A DNA stretch of 64,000 nucleotides, from NCBI RefSeq assembly GCF_000952155.1, contig NZ_JYON01000022.1:24358-88357 (forward strand), written 5' to 3'. Below the pieces are notes generated by a model. It had not been told where the DNA came from. It was given only the letters and a program-made list of their open reading frames with translations, and ran no database searches. A program made the translations under genes and the position numbers. Source of the stretch: Aliterella atlantica CENA595 (lineage in GTDB: Bacteria > Cyanobacteriota > Cyanobacteriia > Cyanobacteriales > Chroococcidiopsidaceae). Below, one piece after another: positions 39,041 to 49,447 of this stretch; the stretch's first letter is position 1, and each line of letters begins with the position of its first letter.

Positions 39041-40129
39041 TCAACAAACTACGGTTTCAAGATGTTGGTAAAACAGAGCAAGTTCATTGAGTGCTTTTAA
39101 CTGTTTTTCTTGAGCAACATCAATCTTGGCTTTACGAGTTTCTCTATTATCCTGAATAGATAGTGCTTCACTATGTATGCTAAGTCTAGTCCTTTCATGC
39201 AGAAGTTCTGATAATTTCTTATCAAACGTCACAGCAAAAAAAGTATAGTCCAAATTATATTTAAACTGGCTCTCAATATTACATAATTGTAGTATTTCAA
39301 TATCTGCTAATCCTTTAAGCTGCCCTTTCACAATCTTCGAGACTGAAGCAGTTCTGCTGATTGACTCAGATCGAAATCCTTTAAGTTTTTGCTGTACCAA
39401 ATTAGTTAAGGCGCTATCTGAATATACTTTCGGCTCCAAATGAGACGCAATAACATGATTTACAACACTTCTATCAAAATACTTCAGTCTTATTTTTTGT
39501 TTTGAAGCTACTTGATAAGCAAGGAGAAAGGGAGGTTTAAAAAGTTCGCATTTTACCTTTTTATTATTTTCATCACGCCAATCCATTTTATCAAAAAGCT
39601 CAAAAGTCATTCTTTTAAACTTGAGCTTATTGATGATATTCAGTATTTTTTGCTCATCATATTGGATAGTTTTAAGCTTTTGTCTTGCATCTTTAAAGTT
39701 ATTTATACTTAGAGATAGAGTCTCACATTCAAATTTTTCCACTAAAGAAAGATATTTATTTAATACAATATTGAACTCATCACTTGTTTTGGGAATACTC
39801 CTTTGATTAAATTCCAAAAAGATAGCAGGTGTTAAAATAATTTTTATATGTTTTCCAGCATACTTTACTAGATAATTAAAAAGCATAAATACAGAAATCA
39901 GCCTAACGTATCTGAGCCTATTTTTGCAATCAAATTGGTTTGTATTAATATGGTTCAGGTCGTTTAACACTTGATTATCTATTATTAATAGCAGTGGCTC
40001 CGATAAACCTAATATAGGCTCGATATTATTAATCAGAAAAATAAAACTTTTTATAAGATAAGTTTTTTCTGTTTGGTTTAAACTCTGTATTTCATGCTTA
40101 ATTTTTTCTGTTATTTTGATAAGTTGCAT
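39041..40129 (-). CDS. Orphan PIN-like domain protein
   Basis: I do not recognise a named family for this 362-residue protein. Conserved-looking acidic residues follow strands in the order expected of PIN nucleases: D51 in LLLIIDNQVL, E106 in AIFLEF, D276 in GLADIEIL, and D303 in AVTFDKKL. An insertion of about 100 residues lies between the second and third. A helical N-terminal 45 residues and a basic C-terminal helix flank the domain. The gene is clearly AT-rich compared with its neighbours and stands alone between core genes, which suggests transfer. A ribonuclease, possibly a solitary toxin or defence effector, is an inference. Confidence 0.55.
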   Translation of the reverse strand: MQLIKITEKIKHEIQSLNQTEKTYLIKSFIFLINNIEPILGLSEPLLLIIDNQVLNDLNHINTNQFDCKNRLRYVRLISVFMLFNYLVKYAGKHIKIILTPAIFLEFNQRSIPKTSDEFNIVLNKYLSLVEKFECETLSLSINNFKDARQKLKTIQYDEQKILNIINKLKFKRMTFELFDKMDWRDENNKKVKCELFKPPFLLAYQVASKQKIRLKYFDRSVVNHVIASHLEPKVYSDSALTNLVQQKLKGFRSESISRTASVSKIVKGQLKGLADIEILQLCNIESQFKYNLDYTFFAVTFDKKLSELLHERTRLSIHSEALSIQDNRETRKAKIDVAQEKQLKALNELALFYQHLETVVC

Positions 40130-40252
40130 GCTCTCGTTTGATTTGAAAATCGCTATAATTGATTTTAAACGATAAATTTAGATAGTAGCTCGGATTAAGT
40201 AGCAATATGACCTAATAAAATGCAACTAACGTTGGATTTCATGCTTTTCAAT

Positions 40253-41077
40253 CTAACCTATCTGAGAACGATCGCTTCTATGAGGAGCGCTATGTCTAGC
40301 TAAAGCGATCGCAAAATCTAAAGCAACTGCTAAATCGCTTGTTTGCTGAGGATAAGCAACAATTGGTCTATTTATTAAAACTAACGGAATATCTAACTGT
40401 GAGGCAACACTGCGCTTGATGTCTTCTCCCCCAGGACTACCAGAGGCTTTAGAGACAATTAAATTAATGCGCCATTGCTGCCAAAGTCCTCGCTCTAAAT
40501 CAGCGGAAATTGGCGGACGCAGACATATAATGCGATCGCTTGTAAATCCTGCTTCTAAGGCTGTTTGCAAAGCAATTTGGCTAGGTAAAATTCTCGCAAA
40601 TAGTGTAGCTTTTGTCTGCCATGCTTGAAATAGCGGTAAAGGTTTATAACCTATAGTTAACAGCACTCTCGCCCCAGTTAAATAATCTCCAGTCAGTAAA
40701 GTAGCAAAGCTATCTACATCGATTACTCGCTCGTTTTGCTGGGTGTCGAGCGCAGGGCGTTCGTAACGCAAATAAGGAATTTGCAGTTTTTGGCAAATAG
40801 AAATCGCATTGCGAGAAATTTCTACAGCATAGGGATGAGATGCGTCCAAAACAGCGCTAACTTGCTGTTGTTGCCAAACTTCTTCTAGCTGCTGGTTATT
40901 TAAACGTCCTACCCATACTTGCAAATTAGCTGCGTTGGGATAAAGCGATCGCGCTGAGTCTGTCGTTACAGAAATAATACAACCTACAGTTCCATCACGG
41001 GCGATCGCTTGCGCTAATTCGGCGCTTTCTTGAGTACCGCCAATTAGCCAAAGACGTTGACAATTTGCTGGTGACAA
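40253..41077 (-). CDS. cobK: Cobalt-precorrin-6A reductase
   Basis: The enzyme reduces (cobalt-)precorrin-6A with NAD(P)H in cobalamin synthesis. The nucleotide-binding LWLIGGTQESAELAQAI, then ASHPYAVEISRNAI and the central TGARVLLTIGYKPL are family features. The length of 274 residues is right. The start is TTG at 41077, four bases after the stop of the small upstream gene, so the two are coupled. A start at a less usual codon is accepted because no ATG precedes the nucleotide motif. Confidence 0.88.
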   Translation of the reverse strand: MSPANCQRLWLIGGTQESAELAQAIARDGTVGCIISVTTDSARSLYPNAANLQVWVGRLNNQQLEEVWQQQQVSAVLDASHPYAVEISRNAISICQKLQIPYLRYERPALDTQQNERVIDVDSFATLLTGDYLTGARVLLTIGYKPLPLFQAWQTKATLFARILPSQIALQTALEAGFTSDRIICLRPPISADLERGLWQQWRINLIVSKASGSPGGEDIKRSVASQLDIPLVLINRPIVAYPQQTSDLAVALDFAIALARHSAPHRSDRSQIG

Positions 41078-41081
41078 CTGA

Positions 41082-41273
41082 TCAGCCTTTTAGAGCTTTT
41101 CTAAAATTCTGACGGTAAGACTTACTAGATGCTAGCAAGAAGGGCCAAAGTAGTGATAATCGCGCTTTGTTGGCAAAACTACGGCTAAAATTAGTTTGGT
41201 TAAAGCCACTCCAGAACTTCCACGCACCACCGCCATAAGTTACGAGTAATATTAAACCGATTAGACTACTCAT
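41082..41273 (-). CDS. Small conserved membrane-associated hypothetical protein
   Basis: This 63-residue protein has an N-terminal hydrophobic helix (SLIGLILLVTYGGGAWKFW) and a basic tail (SYRQNFRKALKG). I recall similar small cyanobacterial proteins of unknown role. ATG 41273 has GAGG eight bases upstream; the longer TTG start is less likely. It is coupled to cobK. Confidence 0.6.
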   Translation of the reverse strand: MSSLIGLILLVTYGGGAWKFWSGFNQTNFSRSFANKARLSLLWPFLLASSKSYRQNFRKALKG

Positions 41274-41568
41274 TTTACTCAACCTCAAAAGCTACAGAAA
41301 AACACAAATTAAATTCACTTATTAGGTAAAAATACTTTTACCTAATAATTTGTTAGCTACTAATTTATCTGCGATCGCGCTAGGATATCTAGCCTTCTAA
41401 TATAAGTGTAAAGCAGGTTTAGTAATTGATTGGCAGCCTGCTTTGCCGGATGTATCTTGTGGAAGTATCTTAGATGCAGGTAAAAGTAGGAAACTAGATA
41501 AAGATTAATCGTAGCGATTGTCATTGGCTTGAGTGTCAATGGCGAGCAAAACACCTAAAGGAGAAGTT

Positions 41569-44118
41569 ATGCGTGCAGTATTAATGGCTGGAGGGTCGGG
41601 AACGCGGTTAAGACCGCTAACTTGTGACTTTCCTAAACCGATGGTGCCGATTTTGAATCGTCCCATCGCCGAACATATTATAAATCTCCTTAAAAGACAT
41701 CAAATTACTGAAGTAATTGCCACGCTGCACTATTTACCAGATGTATTTCGGGACTATTTCCAAGATGGCAGCGATTTCGGCGTACAAATGACGTACGCAG
41801 TAGAAGAAGACCAGCCTTTAGGAACTGCAGGCTGCGTCAAAAATATTGCTGATTTTTTAGACCAAACATTTTTAGTCATCAGCGGCGATAGCGTCACTGA
41901 CTTTGACTTAACAGCAGCGATCGAATTTCACAAACGCAAAGGCTCAAAAGCCACCTTAGTTTTAACCCGCGTCCCTAACCCAATTGAGTTTGGGGTGGTA
42001 ATTACTGATGAAGATTATCGCATTACCCGCTTTTTAGAAAAACCATCTACCAGCGAGATTTTTTCCGACACAGTGAATACAGGTACGTACATATTAGAGC
42101 CGTCGGTGCTAGATTACTTGCCAGAAAATCAAGAGTGCGACTTCTCTAAAGACTTATTTCCTTTGCTACTAGCCAAAGGTGAGCCGATGTACGGCTATAT
42201 TGCTCAAGGTTATTGGTGCGATGTCGGTCATTTGGAAGCTTATCGGGAAAGCCAGTATGACGGCTTAAACCGCAAAGTAAAACTTGATTATGCTTATGCA
42301 GAACAATCGCCTAATCTGTGGATCGGGCAAAATACTCATATCGATCCTAGCGCGAAAATTTCTACACCTTGTCTAATTGGTAATAATTGCCGCATTGGAC
42401 CGAGGGTACAAATTGATGCTGGGACGGTAATTGGCGACAACGTTACTATTGGCGCTGATGCTAATTTGAAGCGTCCGATTATTTGGAATGGAGCGATTAT
42501 CGGCGAGGAAGCAAATTTAAGAGCTTGCACCATCTCTCGCGGTACGCGCGTAGACCGTCGCGCCCAAGTCCTAGAAGGCGCTGTAGTCGGTTCTTTATCT
42601 ACAGTAGGAGAAGAAGCCCAAATTAGTCCTAGCGTGCGCGTTTGGCCAAGCAAACAAATTGAATCAGGAGCGACTTTGAATATTAATTTAATTTGGGGTC
42701 ACACCGCGCAGCGCAATTTATTCGGTCAGCGTGGAGTACAAGGATTAGCAAATATCGATATTACGCCAGAGTTTGCCGTCAAGTTGGGTGCTGCTTATGG
42801 TTCGACATTAAAACCTGGCTCTCAAGTTACAGTATCGCGCGATCAGCGCAGTATTTCGCGCATGGTAACGCGCAGTCTGATAGCTGGATTGATGTCTGTT
42901 GGGGTAAATATTCAAAACTTGGATGCGACAGCGATTCCAATGGCTCGAACTGTAGTATCTGCAATGAATGTAGCTGGCGGTATTCACGTTCGGGTGCATC
43001 CCGATCGCCCAGACTATATCCTAATTGAATTTATCGACCAGCAAGGTATCAATATCAGCAAATCCAAGGAAAAGAAAATTGAGGGCGCTTATTTCAAAGA
43101 AGACTTGCGCCGAGTGCAGATTCATGAGATTGGGAATGTCACATACCCAATTCAAATGATTGACAATTACTGCACAGCTTTCGAGAAGAATTTAAATGTA
43201 GAGGCAATTCGTCACAGCAACTCAAAGGTAATTATTGACTACACTTATGCTGTATCTGGAGCAGTATTGCCGCAAATGTTAGCCAAGTTTGGTTGCGATG
43301 CCGTCGTACTAAATGCCAGTTTGAAGCCCTCTGCCATATCATCAATTGAAAAAGAGCAGCTATTAACCCAGCTAGGTCATGTTGTTGAAGCCTTGAAAGC
43401 TAGTTTTGGCGTACAGGTATCGGCAAATGGCGAACAACTGATTTTAGTTGACGAATCGGGGATACCGATTCGCGGGGAAATGCTGACGGCGTTGATGGTC
43501 AATACCATCTTAACGGCTTATCCTAGAGGTACAGTAGTAGTACCTATTCATGCCTCTAGCGCGGTAGAACAAATTGCCCGTCGCCACGATGGTAAAGTTA
43601 TTCGCACCAAGGCTAACCCCACAGCTTTGATGGAAGAGTGCCAGCGAGACGGCAATGTCGTACTGGGAGGTAGCGGTGAAAGTGGCTTTATTTTCCCGCA
43701 GCTACACCCAGGCTTTGATGCCATGTTCACGATCGCTAAACTAATAGAAATGCTGACAATTCAGGAGCGCTCTTTAGCAACGATGCGGACTGAGTTGCCC
43801 CGTGTTTTTCACAAAAGTTATACAGTGCGCTGCCCTTGGACTGTTAAGGGGGCTTTGATGCGCTATTTGGTTGAGACTCACCCAGCGGACGAACTGGAGT
43901 TGGTAGATGGAGTCAAGATTATCAATCGTCAAAACGATAATTGGGTGTTAGTTTTGCCAGATGCTAGCGAACCACTGGTACATTTGTACGCTAACAGTAA
44001 TGATAGAGAGTGGGTAGATACCTCTTTAAGGGAATATCGCACTCGCGTTCAAGATTTCGTCGAACAAGAACAAGAAGCGCATACCCCTCTTAGCACTCAA
44101 GAGTCAGTGTTGGGATAA
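41569..44118 (+). CDS. Mannose-1-phosphate guanylyltransferase-like / phosphomannomutase-like fusion
   Basis: This 849-residue protein has an N-terminal sugar nucleotidyltransferase ([18 protein letters not shown], residues 7-24), then left-handed beta-helix hexapeptide repeats (about 240-375), then a phosphohexomutase-like region. In the mutase part the TASHNP phosphoserine loop is replaced ([16 protein letters not shown]), and the metal loop expected as DxDxDR reads [10 protein letters not shown]. So the mutase half probably has no catalytic activity and may be regulatory. The nucleotidyltransferase part could make GDP-mannose or another NDP-sugar for exopolysaccharide. ATG 41569 has GGAG eight bases upstream. 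Confidence 0.87.
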   Translation: MRAVLMAGGSGTRLRPLTCDFPKPMVPILNRPIAEHIINLLKRHQITEVIATLHYLPDVFRDYFQDGSDFGVQMTYAVEEDQPLGTAGCVKNIADFLDQTFLVISGDSVTDFDLTAAIEFHKRKGSKATLVLTRVPNPIEFGVVITDEDYRITRFLEKPSTSEIFSDTVNTGTYILEPSVLDYLPENQECDFSKDLFPLLLAKGEPMYGYIAQGYWCDVGHLEAYRESQYDGLNRKVKLDYAYAEQSPNLWIGQNTHIDPSAKISTPCLIGNNCRIGPRVQIDAGTVIGDNVTIGADANLKRPIIWNGAIIGEEANLRACTISRGTRVDRRAQVLEGAVVGSLSTVGEEAQISPSVRVWPSKQIESGATLNINLIWGHTAQRNLFGQRGVQGLANIDITPEFAVKLGAAYGSTLKPGSQVTVSRDQRSISRMVTRSLIAGLMSVGVNIQNLDATAIPMARTVVSAMNVAGGIHVRVHPDRPDYILIEFIDQQGINISKSKEKKIEGAYFKEDLRRVQIHEIGNVTYPIQMIDNYCTAFEKNLNVEAIRHSNSKVIIDYTYAVSGAVLPQMLAKFGCDAVVLNASLKPSAISSIEKEQLLTQLGHVVEALKASFGVQVSANGEQLILVDESGIPIRGEMLTALMVNTILTAYPRGTVVVPIHASSAVEQIARRHDGKVIRTKANPTALMEECQRDGNVVLGGSGESGFIFPQLHPGFDAMFTIAKLIEMLTIQERSLATMRTELPRVFHKSYTVRCPWTVKGALMRYLVETHPADELELVDGVKIINRQNDNWVLVLPDASEPLVHLYANSNDREWVDTSLREYRTRVQDFVEQEQEAHTPLSTQESVLG

Positions 44119-44124
44119 TGTAAT

Positions 44125-44176
44125 CAGTGACCAGTGACCAGTGACCAGTTACCAAAATATAACTGGTCACTGGTCA
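44125..44176 (+). repeat. CAGTGACCAGT hairpin repeat
   Basis: The heptamer array and its inverted copy form a long hairpin between the mutase fusion and ssb. Confidence 0.8.
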
Positions 44177-44215
44177 GCGTTAAATCTTCCATACTTCGCT
44201 TAGTTAGGAAAAATT

Positions 44216-44758
44216 ATGAATAGTTGCATTTTGATGGCTCAAATTGTTCAAGAACCCCAACTGCGTTATACTGCCGACCAAATGGCGATCGCCGAAATGT
44301 TGGTGGAGTTTTCGCAGCCGCGTACGGAAGAACCTTTGTCTAGACTCAAGGTGGTTGGTTGGGGAAATTTGGCTCAGGAAATTCAAAAAACTTATCATCA
44401 AGGCGATCGCGTCATCATTGAAGGACGCTTGAGCATGAATACCGTCCAACTAGAAGGCTACAAAGAAAAGCGTGCCGAGCTTACAGTGCAAAGGATCTAT
44501 CCTTTGGGGGCAGATGTAAGTATTGGTTCAGCGACAGCTACTACAGACTCAGAACTGGGCAGCCCAAGCTATGAAATGCGATCGCCTGCAACTGCTGGTA
44601 GTTACACTTCAACGAGCAAAGCTGATAACAGTTACGATTCCGAGCAATATGAAGATAAATATAGCAACAACCCACCTAGCTATTCAGAACCAGTAAAATC
44701 AACTTCTCAGCCTGATTATTCAGTAAATAATGCTGATGTTGATGATATTCCGTTTTAA
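44216..44758 (+). CDS. ssb: Single-stranded DNA-binding protein
   Basis: This 180-residue SSB has an OB-fold at about 1-105 (VVGWGNLAQEIQKTYHQGDRV is the core) and a disordered Ser/Tyr-rich linker. It ends in the acidic tip DVDDIPF, which binds partner proteins. The N-terminus MNSCILMAQIVQEPQLRYT is the cyanobacterial form. It protects single-stranded DNA at forks and repair sites. A hairpin follows the stop. Confidence 0.9.
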   Translation: MNSCILMAQIVQEPQLRYTADQMAIAEMLVEFSQPRTEEPLSRLKVVGWGNLAQEIQKTYHQGDRVIIEGRLSMNTVQLEGYKEKRAELTVQRIYPLGADVSIGSATATTDSELGSPSYEMRSPATAGSYTSTSKADNSYDSEQYEDKYSNNPPSYSEPVKSTSQPDYSVNNADVDDIPF

Positions 44759-44761
44759 TAT

Positions 44762-44790
44762 AGCAGCCAGCTAGCTAGTAGCTGGCTGCT
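44762..44790 (+). terminator. Hairpin after ssb
   Basis: AGCAGCCAGCTA pairs with TAGCTGGCTGCT around a five-base loop. The stem is strong but no T-run follows, so termination is only likely. Confidence 0.55.
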
Positions 44791-44872
44791 CGAATATAGT
44801 CAAATTGACAACAAGCAACCAGACGGGCTGTTAAAATCCAATTAATTTTCATTTGTACGCCCGATACCTCCT

Positions 44873-46705
44873 ATGAGTGATGTCTTAAAGGTTCGTAATT
44901 TAAAAGTTGAATTTTTTACAGACGAAAAGATAATTACTGCTGTTGACGATATCTCTTTTGAATTGGAGCGCGGTAAAACTCTAGGAATTGTGGGGGAGTC
45001 AGGATCGGGTAAATCGGTAACATCTTTGGCGCTCATGGGTTTGTTGCCAAGTTCAGCCAAAATTAGCGGCGAAGTCTTGTTTCGTTGCGCCGAAACGCAG
45101 CCGGAAGTGGATCTTTTGCAGCTATCGTCTAAACAAATGCTGCAATACCGAGGCGGCAAAATTGCGATGGTGTTTCAAGAGCCGATGAGTGCGCTTAACC
45201 CAGTCTACACTTGTGGGTTTCAACTTGAGGAAGCTATACTGCGCCACCAAAAAGTTTCTCAAAAAGAAGCGCGAAGGATTGCAATTTCTTTGCTCCAAGA
45301 AGTCAAACTATTGCCTAGCGATGAAGAATTGCAAAAGCAGTTTCTCGCTTCGCCCAGGGGTTCTCAATCGCATAGGTTAGCTAGCTTTATCAGCCAGCAA
45401 AAACAAGCGATACTCGATCGCTATCCTCACGAACTTTCTGGCGGACAGTTGCAGCGAGTAACGATCGCAATGGCAATTTCTTGTAACCCAACTTTGTTGA
45501 TTGCTGACGAACCAACTACCGCTTTAGATGTGACGGTGCAAGCAACGATTATTGAGTTGCTCAAAGAGTTGAGCAAAAATCGCCAAATGTCGATGATATT
45601 TATTACTCACGACTTGGGATTAGTTGCTGAAGTGGCTGAATCGGTAGCTGTGATGTACCAAGGTAAAATTGTTGAGTACGGCGCAATTAATGATGTATTC
45701 AAACAACCTCAACATCCTTATACCAAAGGCTTATTAGCTTGTCGTCCGACATTGGAGAAGCGATCGCAATATTTGCTGACTGTTGCTGACTATATGAGCG
45801 TCAAGGTAACAACAAATGGCAAATTAGAAATTCTCCCAGAAGATCCTAAATTGCCTCCAGAAGTCTCTACTGAAGCTTTACAGCAACGCTTAAACCAACT
45901 AACCCGACAACAACCCCTACTAGATGTCAGTAACCTGCAAGTAGGCTTTCCCAATCGCGGAGCGTTTGGTCAAACCAGAAGTTATGTCATGGCAGTTAAT
46001 GGCGTTTCGTTTCAAGTTTACCCTGGGGAAACATTAGGATTAGTAGGTGAGTCTGGCTGTGGCAAAACTACATTAGGGCGGACTTTGCTGCGACTGATTA
46101 CTCCTATAAGTGGCAGTGTGATGGTTGAAGGTCAAAATGTAGCTGTGCTGCGCGGCGTTCCCTTACAAAAATTGCGCCAAGAGATGCAGATTATTTTCCA
46201 AAACCCATTTAGCTCTCTTGACCCCCGCATGAAAATTGGCGATGCCATTATAGAGCCATTAGTTATTCACTCAACCAAAAATAAAGACCGCCAACGCCGC
46301 ACTATAGCAGGTGAATTGTTAGAGAGAGTAGGGCTTAACCCTAGCTTAACGAACCGCTATCCTCATGAATTTTCTGGCGGACAGAGGCAAAGAATTTGTA
46401 TTGCTAGAGCGTTAGCTTTAAGACCAAAATTTATTATTTGTGATGAGTCGGTTTCGTCTTTGGATGTTTCAGTACAAGCGCAAGTGCTGAATCTTTTAAA
46501 AGAATTGCAAGCAGAATATAAACTAACTTACATCTTCATTTCTCACGATTTGAACGTAGTCAAGTTTATGAGCGATCGCATTCTAGTCATGAATCAAGGC
46601 AAAATTGTCGAACAAGGTGCAGCAGAAAGCATCTACCGCAATCCCCAAAATGAATATACGCGCCGCTTGATAGATTCTATTCCTAAAGGGCTGATTGAGG
46701 TTTAA
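44873..46705 (+). CDS. Double ABC ATPase of an oligopeptide/dipeptide-type importer
   Basis: Two complete ABC ATPase domains are fused in 610 residues, as in GsiA/YejF-type proteins that pair with peptide or nickel permeases. Walker A motifs are GESGSGKS and GESGCGKT; signatures are LSGGQLQRV and FSGGQRQRI. The first half carries an insert of about 35 residues ([20 protein letters not shown]) before its signature. No permease or binding protein is adjacent, so it must serve a system elsewhere. Its stop codon is inside a TAATTCG repeat. Confidence 0.9.
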   Translation: MSDVLKVRNLKVEFFTDEKIITAVDDISFELERGKTLGIVGESGSGKSVTSLALMGLLPSSAKISGEVLFRCAETQPEVDLLQLSSKQMLQYRGGKIAMVFQEPMSALNPVYTCGFQLEEAILRHQKVSQKEARRIAISLLQEVKLLPSDEELQKQFLASPRGSQSHRLASFISQQKQAILDRYPHELSGGQLQRVTIAMAISCNPTLLIADEPTTALDVTVQATIIELLKELSKNRQMSMIFITHDLGLVAEVAESVAVMYQGKIVEYGAINDVFKQPQHPYTKGLLACRPTLEKRSQYLLTVADYMSVKVTTNGKLEILPEDPKLPPEVSTEALQQRLNQLTRQQPLLDVSNLQVGFPNRGAFGQTRSYVMAVNGVSFQVYPGETLGLVGESGCGKTTLGRTLLRLITPISGSVMVEGQNVAVLRGVPLQKLRQEMQIIFQNPFSSLDPRMKIGDAIIEPLVIHSTKNKDRQRRTIAGELLERVGLNPSLTNRYPHEFSGGQRQRICIARALALRPKFIICDESVSSLDVSVQAQVLNLLKELQAEYKLTYIFISHDLNVVKFMSDRILVMNQGKIVEQGAAESIYRNPQNEYTRRLIDSIPKGLIEV

Positions 46706-46738
46706 TTCGTAATTCGTAATTCGTAATTCGTAATTTTT
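46703..46738 (+). repeat. TAATTCG heptamer tandem repeat
   Basis: About five copies begin at the TAA stop of the double ABC ATPase gene. Confidence 0.85.
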
Positions 46739-46824
46739 GCCTTGGAGTGTGGATGGAGTCTAATTCGTAATTTTTGCTTGAGAGTAAGGATGTAGGGGAA
46801 AATTAAACTATTGTCACCGTTGTC

Positions 46825-47583
46825 TTAAACTTTAGGCAACGGGTGAGACATTGAACCATTTTGAGTAAAACGATAAACTATAGCTTTACGGGCAAATACT
46901 GGTAAAGCAAGCATTCTCCGCCACCGCCAAGGCTCTTGATACAACCTGTAGAGCCATTCTAAATGATTGTTTGCCAGCCAACCTGGCGCTCTTGTTTTCA
47001 CCCCTGCCCAAATATCAAAACTACCGCCGACTCCTATCCAAGTCGCTTGAGGACAAAGCGCTCGATTTTCAGCAATCCACAATTCTTGACGCGGTACTCC
47101 TAAGCCGACAAAAATTAGCTGCGGTTGTAGTTCTTTAAGAGTTTGTTGCAACTGTTCGGCTTCTGCTGGTTGAGTAAACCCGTTTTGTACGCCAACTATG
47201 TTTAAATTTGGTAGTTTTTCCTGCCAAGCTCGAGCGGCGGTGGCGGCGACTCCTGGCGCACCCCCGTAGAAAAATACTCGTAAGTTTTGTGCTTCTTGCA
47301 ACAATGATTCTGCAAGTTCAATTCCAGGACAACGGTTTACTTTCTTGCCATGCATTTGCAAATAAAGCACGACTCCAGCACCATCGGGAATGACTAAATC
47401 TGCTTGATGGATAATTTTGGCTAATGTCGGATGAGTCTCAGCCAAAATTGACATTTCCGCATTCAAAGTGACAACATGAGTGCCAATTCCTTCTTGCAGG
47501 CGCGATTTCAACCAGAGCGTATAGTCATCTATCAAGTGAATCGGCAGCCCTAATACAGAAAATAGCTTAGGTGTTTCAACCAT
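46825..47583 (-). CDS. WecG/TagA/CpsF family glycosyltransferase
   Basis: This 252-residue GT26 enzyme likely transfers a sugar such as N-acetylmannosamine or a uronic acid to a lipid-linked acceptor in surface polysaccharide synthesis. VVTLNAEMS, IPDGAGVVLYLQM, VFFYGGAPGVA, FVGLGVPRQELWI and GVGGSFDIWAGVKTRAP are family motifs. ATG 47583 (MVETPKLFSVLGLP) is preferred over TTG 47613. No neighbouring polysaccharide genes are seen except the nucleotidyltransferase fusion 2.7 kb away. Confidence 0.9.
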   Translation of the reverse strand: MVETPKLFSVLGLPIHLIDDYTLWLKSRLQEGIGTHVVTLNAEMSILAETHPTLAKIIHQADLVIPDGAGVVLYLQMHGKKVNRCPGIELAESLLQEAQNLRVFFYGGAPGVAATAARAWQEKLPNLNIVGVQNGFTQPAEAEQLQQTLKELQPQLIFVGLGVPRQELWIAENRALCPQATWIGVGGSFDIWAGVKTRAPGWLANNHLEWLYRLYQEPWRWRRMLALPVFARKAIVYRFTQNGSMSHPLPKV

Positions 47584-47731
47584 AATTGAGTTATAGCCAA
47601 ACTTAAATAACAAATTTCTTATCGTGGGCTATCTTACATCTAATTTTACCTTAGTCTTGCTTTTGAGCATTACCCCGATCCGCTTGATTGATACAAACGT
47701 TACATTTTCTAGCAAAATCACTGGTTTTTAA

Positions 47732-49195
47732 ATGTTTCAAGCTACTCGTCGTCGTCTAGCTATTTGGTACACCGTCGTTACAGCAGTATTGCTCCTTTTA
47801 TTTGCAACTGGTGTGTATGTGTACGTCCGTAGCACTTTGATCGAACGGATCGATGATACGCTCAATCATGTGATCGAGGTAGTAGAGCGATCGCTTGTCA
47901 TCGAGCAAGCAGTTGCCGATCGTAGTAAGTTGCAAGTCAATGTAGAAGCTAGTTTTCGAGATAATACCGAAACCGTAGAAGACGATCGCATCGATTTGGA
48001 GTGGTTTAGCCCTACAGGTCAATTGCTGTGGTCAACTTTATCAGCACCCTTAGATATCCCCATCCATTACAACCGCACTGGTGAGACTGTGCAGGTCGTT
48101 AGGAGTGCTGGAGAGCAGGGGAAGCAGGGGAGGCAGGGGAAGGAAGATATTAGGTCAGTGTTTTCTAGTGCCTCTGAGCCTTCGCTTTTGCTGCGCCAGG
48201 TGACTGAAAGAGTGGAGGTTGGTAGGCAGGTATTAGGGTACTTGCGCGTTAGTCATCCTTGGTTTGAGGTAACAAAACCAATTCAACAATTGATGTTCGA
48301 TCTCAGCTTGGGTACGGGGTTGATGGTACTGTCTGTAGGTCTTTGCGGCTGGTTTCTTTCGGGTAAAGCGATGGAACCAGTTTTGCTCTCTTACCAACGG
48401 CTCAAACAATTTACTGCTGATGCTTCCCACGAACTGCGAAGTCCGATTGCGCTAATTCAAACTAATGTCCAAGTTGCGCTTGCCGATCCAGAATTAGTTA
48501 GTTCGCCTCATTCTTTGCAATATCTCCAACACTTAAAAGTGGTGGAACGTTTGACTAAACGTTTGGGACGATTGGTTGACGATTTGCTATTTTTAGCTCG
48601 TCAAGATAGCGGCATTGTTAAACCGCAATTTGAAACTTGTCCTTTGGATGCTCTATTGATGGAAGTAGTAGAGGAACAACAATTACTAGCAACAGAGAAA
48701 AATATTGCGATCGCTCTAGAATTGGTCGATCCGCCAGCATCCACAACCGATCTGCAACAGTTAGATAGCTGGTTTGCGCTCCAAGGTGATTGGAATCAGC
48801 TAGCGCGATTATTTACTAACTTGATTGAAAATTCCCTGCAATACACGCCTCGCGGTGGCAAAGTGCAGGTAAAGCTCCAACGCACTGCAACGCCAAGCGA
48901 TTTTTCCTCGCGTTTGGCGCTTAAAGCCGCGCCCTTAAATCCTCTGGCTGCTTACCTGCAAATTAAAATAATTGATACGGGTATTGGTATTCCTGAATCC
49001 GCATTACCCCGCTTATTTGACCGTTTTTATCGAGTAGATCCGGCTCGCACTCATACAACTACTAGCAGTTCCGGCTTAGGTTTGGCGATCGCTGGGGCAA
49101 TTGTCCTCAATCACTACGGACAAATTCATGCCGAAAGTATCCTGCATCAAGGTACAACTTTTACAGTTACATTGCCTGTAAATGCTGCATTATAA
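47732..49195 (+). CDS. Sensor histidine kinase with an in-frame repeat
   Basis: This is a 487-residue membrane kinase: first helix about 12-32, an extracytoplasmic region, second helix about 190-210, then HisKA with DASHELRSPIALIQ (H233) and a HATPase with GLGLAIAGAI. There is no clear HAMP. Within the sensor region, residues about 127-141 read GEQGKQGRQGK and come from a GGGGAAGCA-type tandem repeat like those between genes elsewhere in the window. The layout resembles RppB/NrsS-type cyanobacterial sensors. No response regulator is adjacent. Confidence 0.88.
   Translation: MFQATRRRLAIWYTVVTAVLLLLFATGVYVYVRSTLIERIDDTLNHVIEVVERSLVIEQAVADRSKLQVNVEASFRDNTETVEDDRIDLEWFSPTGQLLWSTLSAPLDIPIHYNRTGETVQVVRSAGEQGKQGRQGKEDIRSVFSSASEPSLLLRQVTERVEVGRQVLGYLRVSHPWFEVTKPIQQLMFDLSLGTGLMVLSVGLCGWFLSGKAMEPVLLSYQRLKQFTADASHELRSPIALIQTNVQVALADPELVSSPHSLQYLQHLKVVERLTKRLGRLVDDLLFLARQDSGIVKPQFETCPLDALLMEVVEEQQLLATEKNIAIALELVDPPASTTDLQQLDSWFALQGDWNQLARLFTNLIENSLQYTPRGGKVQVKLQRTATPSDFSSRLALKAAPLNPLAAYLQIKIIDTGIGIPESALPRLFDRFYRVDPARTHTTTSSSGLGLAIAGAIVLNHYGQIHAESILHQGTTFTVTLPVNAAL
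48111..48146 (+). repeat. GCAGGGGA-type tandem repeat inside the kinase gene
   Basis: Near-copies of GCAGGGGAAG/GCAGGGGAGG keep the reading frame and encode GEQGKQGRQGK. Similar G-rich repeats flank putA (25.7 kb) and corA (30.1 kb). Confidence 0.7.
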
Positions 49196-49447
49196 GTCCT
49201 CCTTGTTCTCATCTCACCAAAATAGAGCGATCGCGCTTGGGCGCAAAATGTCTCCTGCGGGAGATGCAAGCAGTTAACAATTACGGGAAGACTTATATAG
49301 CGGTGTTTGTAGTTACAAGCTGCACGTTGATTTTGCATAGTTTTATAGCGATCCTACTGGAACTTGCTTTTAGCCTTTTGCTGAAAAATCTCTACTAGCT
49401 ACTACAACCACCATTATTGAATTAGATGCAAAGTTAGGGAGAGTCAA

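Noticed and set aside
40130..40252. Possible cobalamin riboswitch near cobK
   Set aside because: No B12-box-like sequence is seen upstream of cobK or its small partner.
41360..41554. Minus-strand 64-codon frame before the nucleotidyltransferase fusion
   Set aside because: No ribosome site or recognisable sequence, and it covers the likely promoter of the fusion gene.
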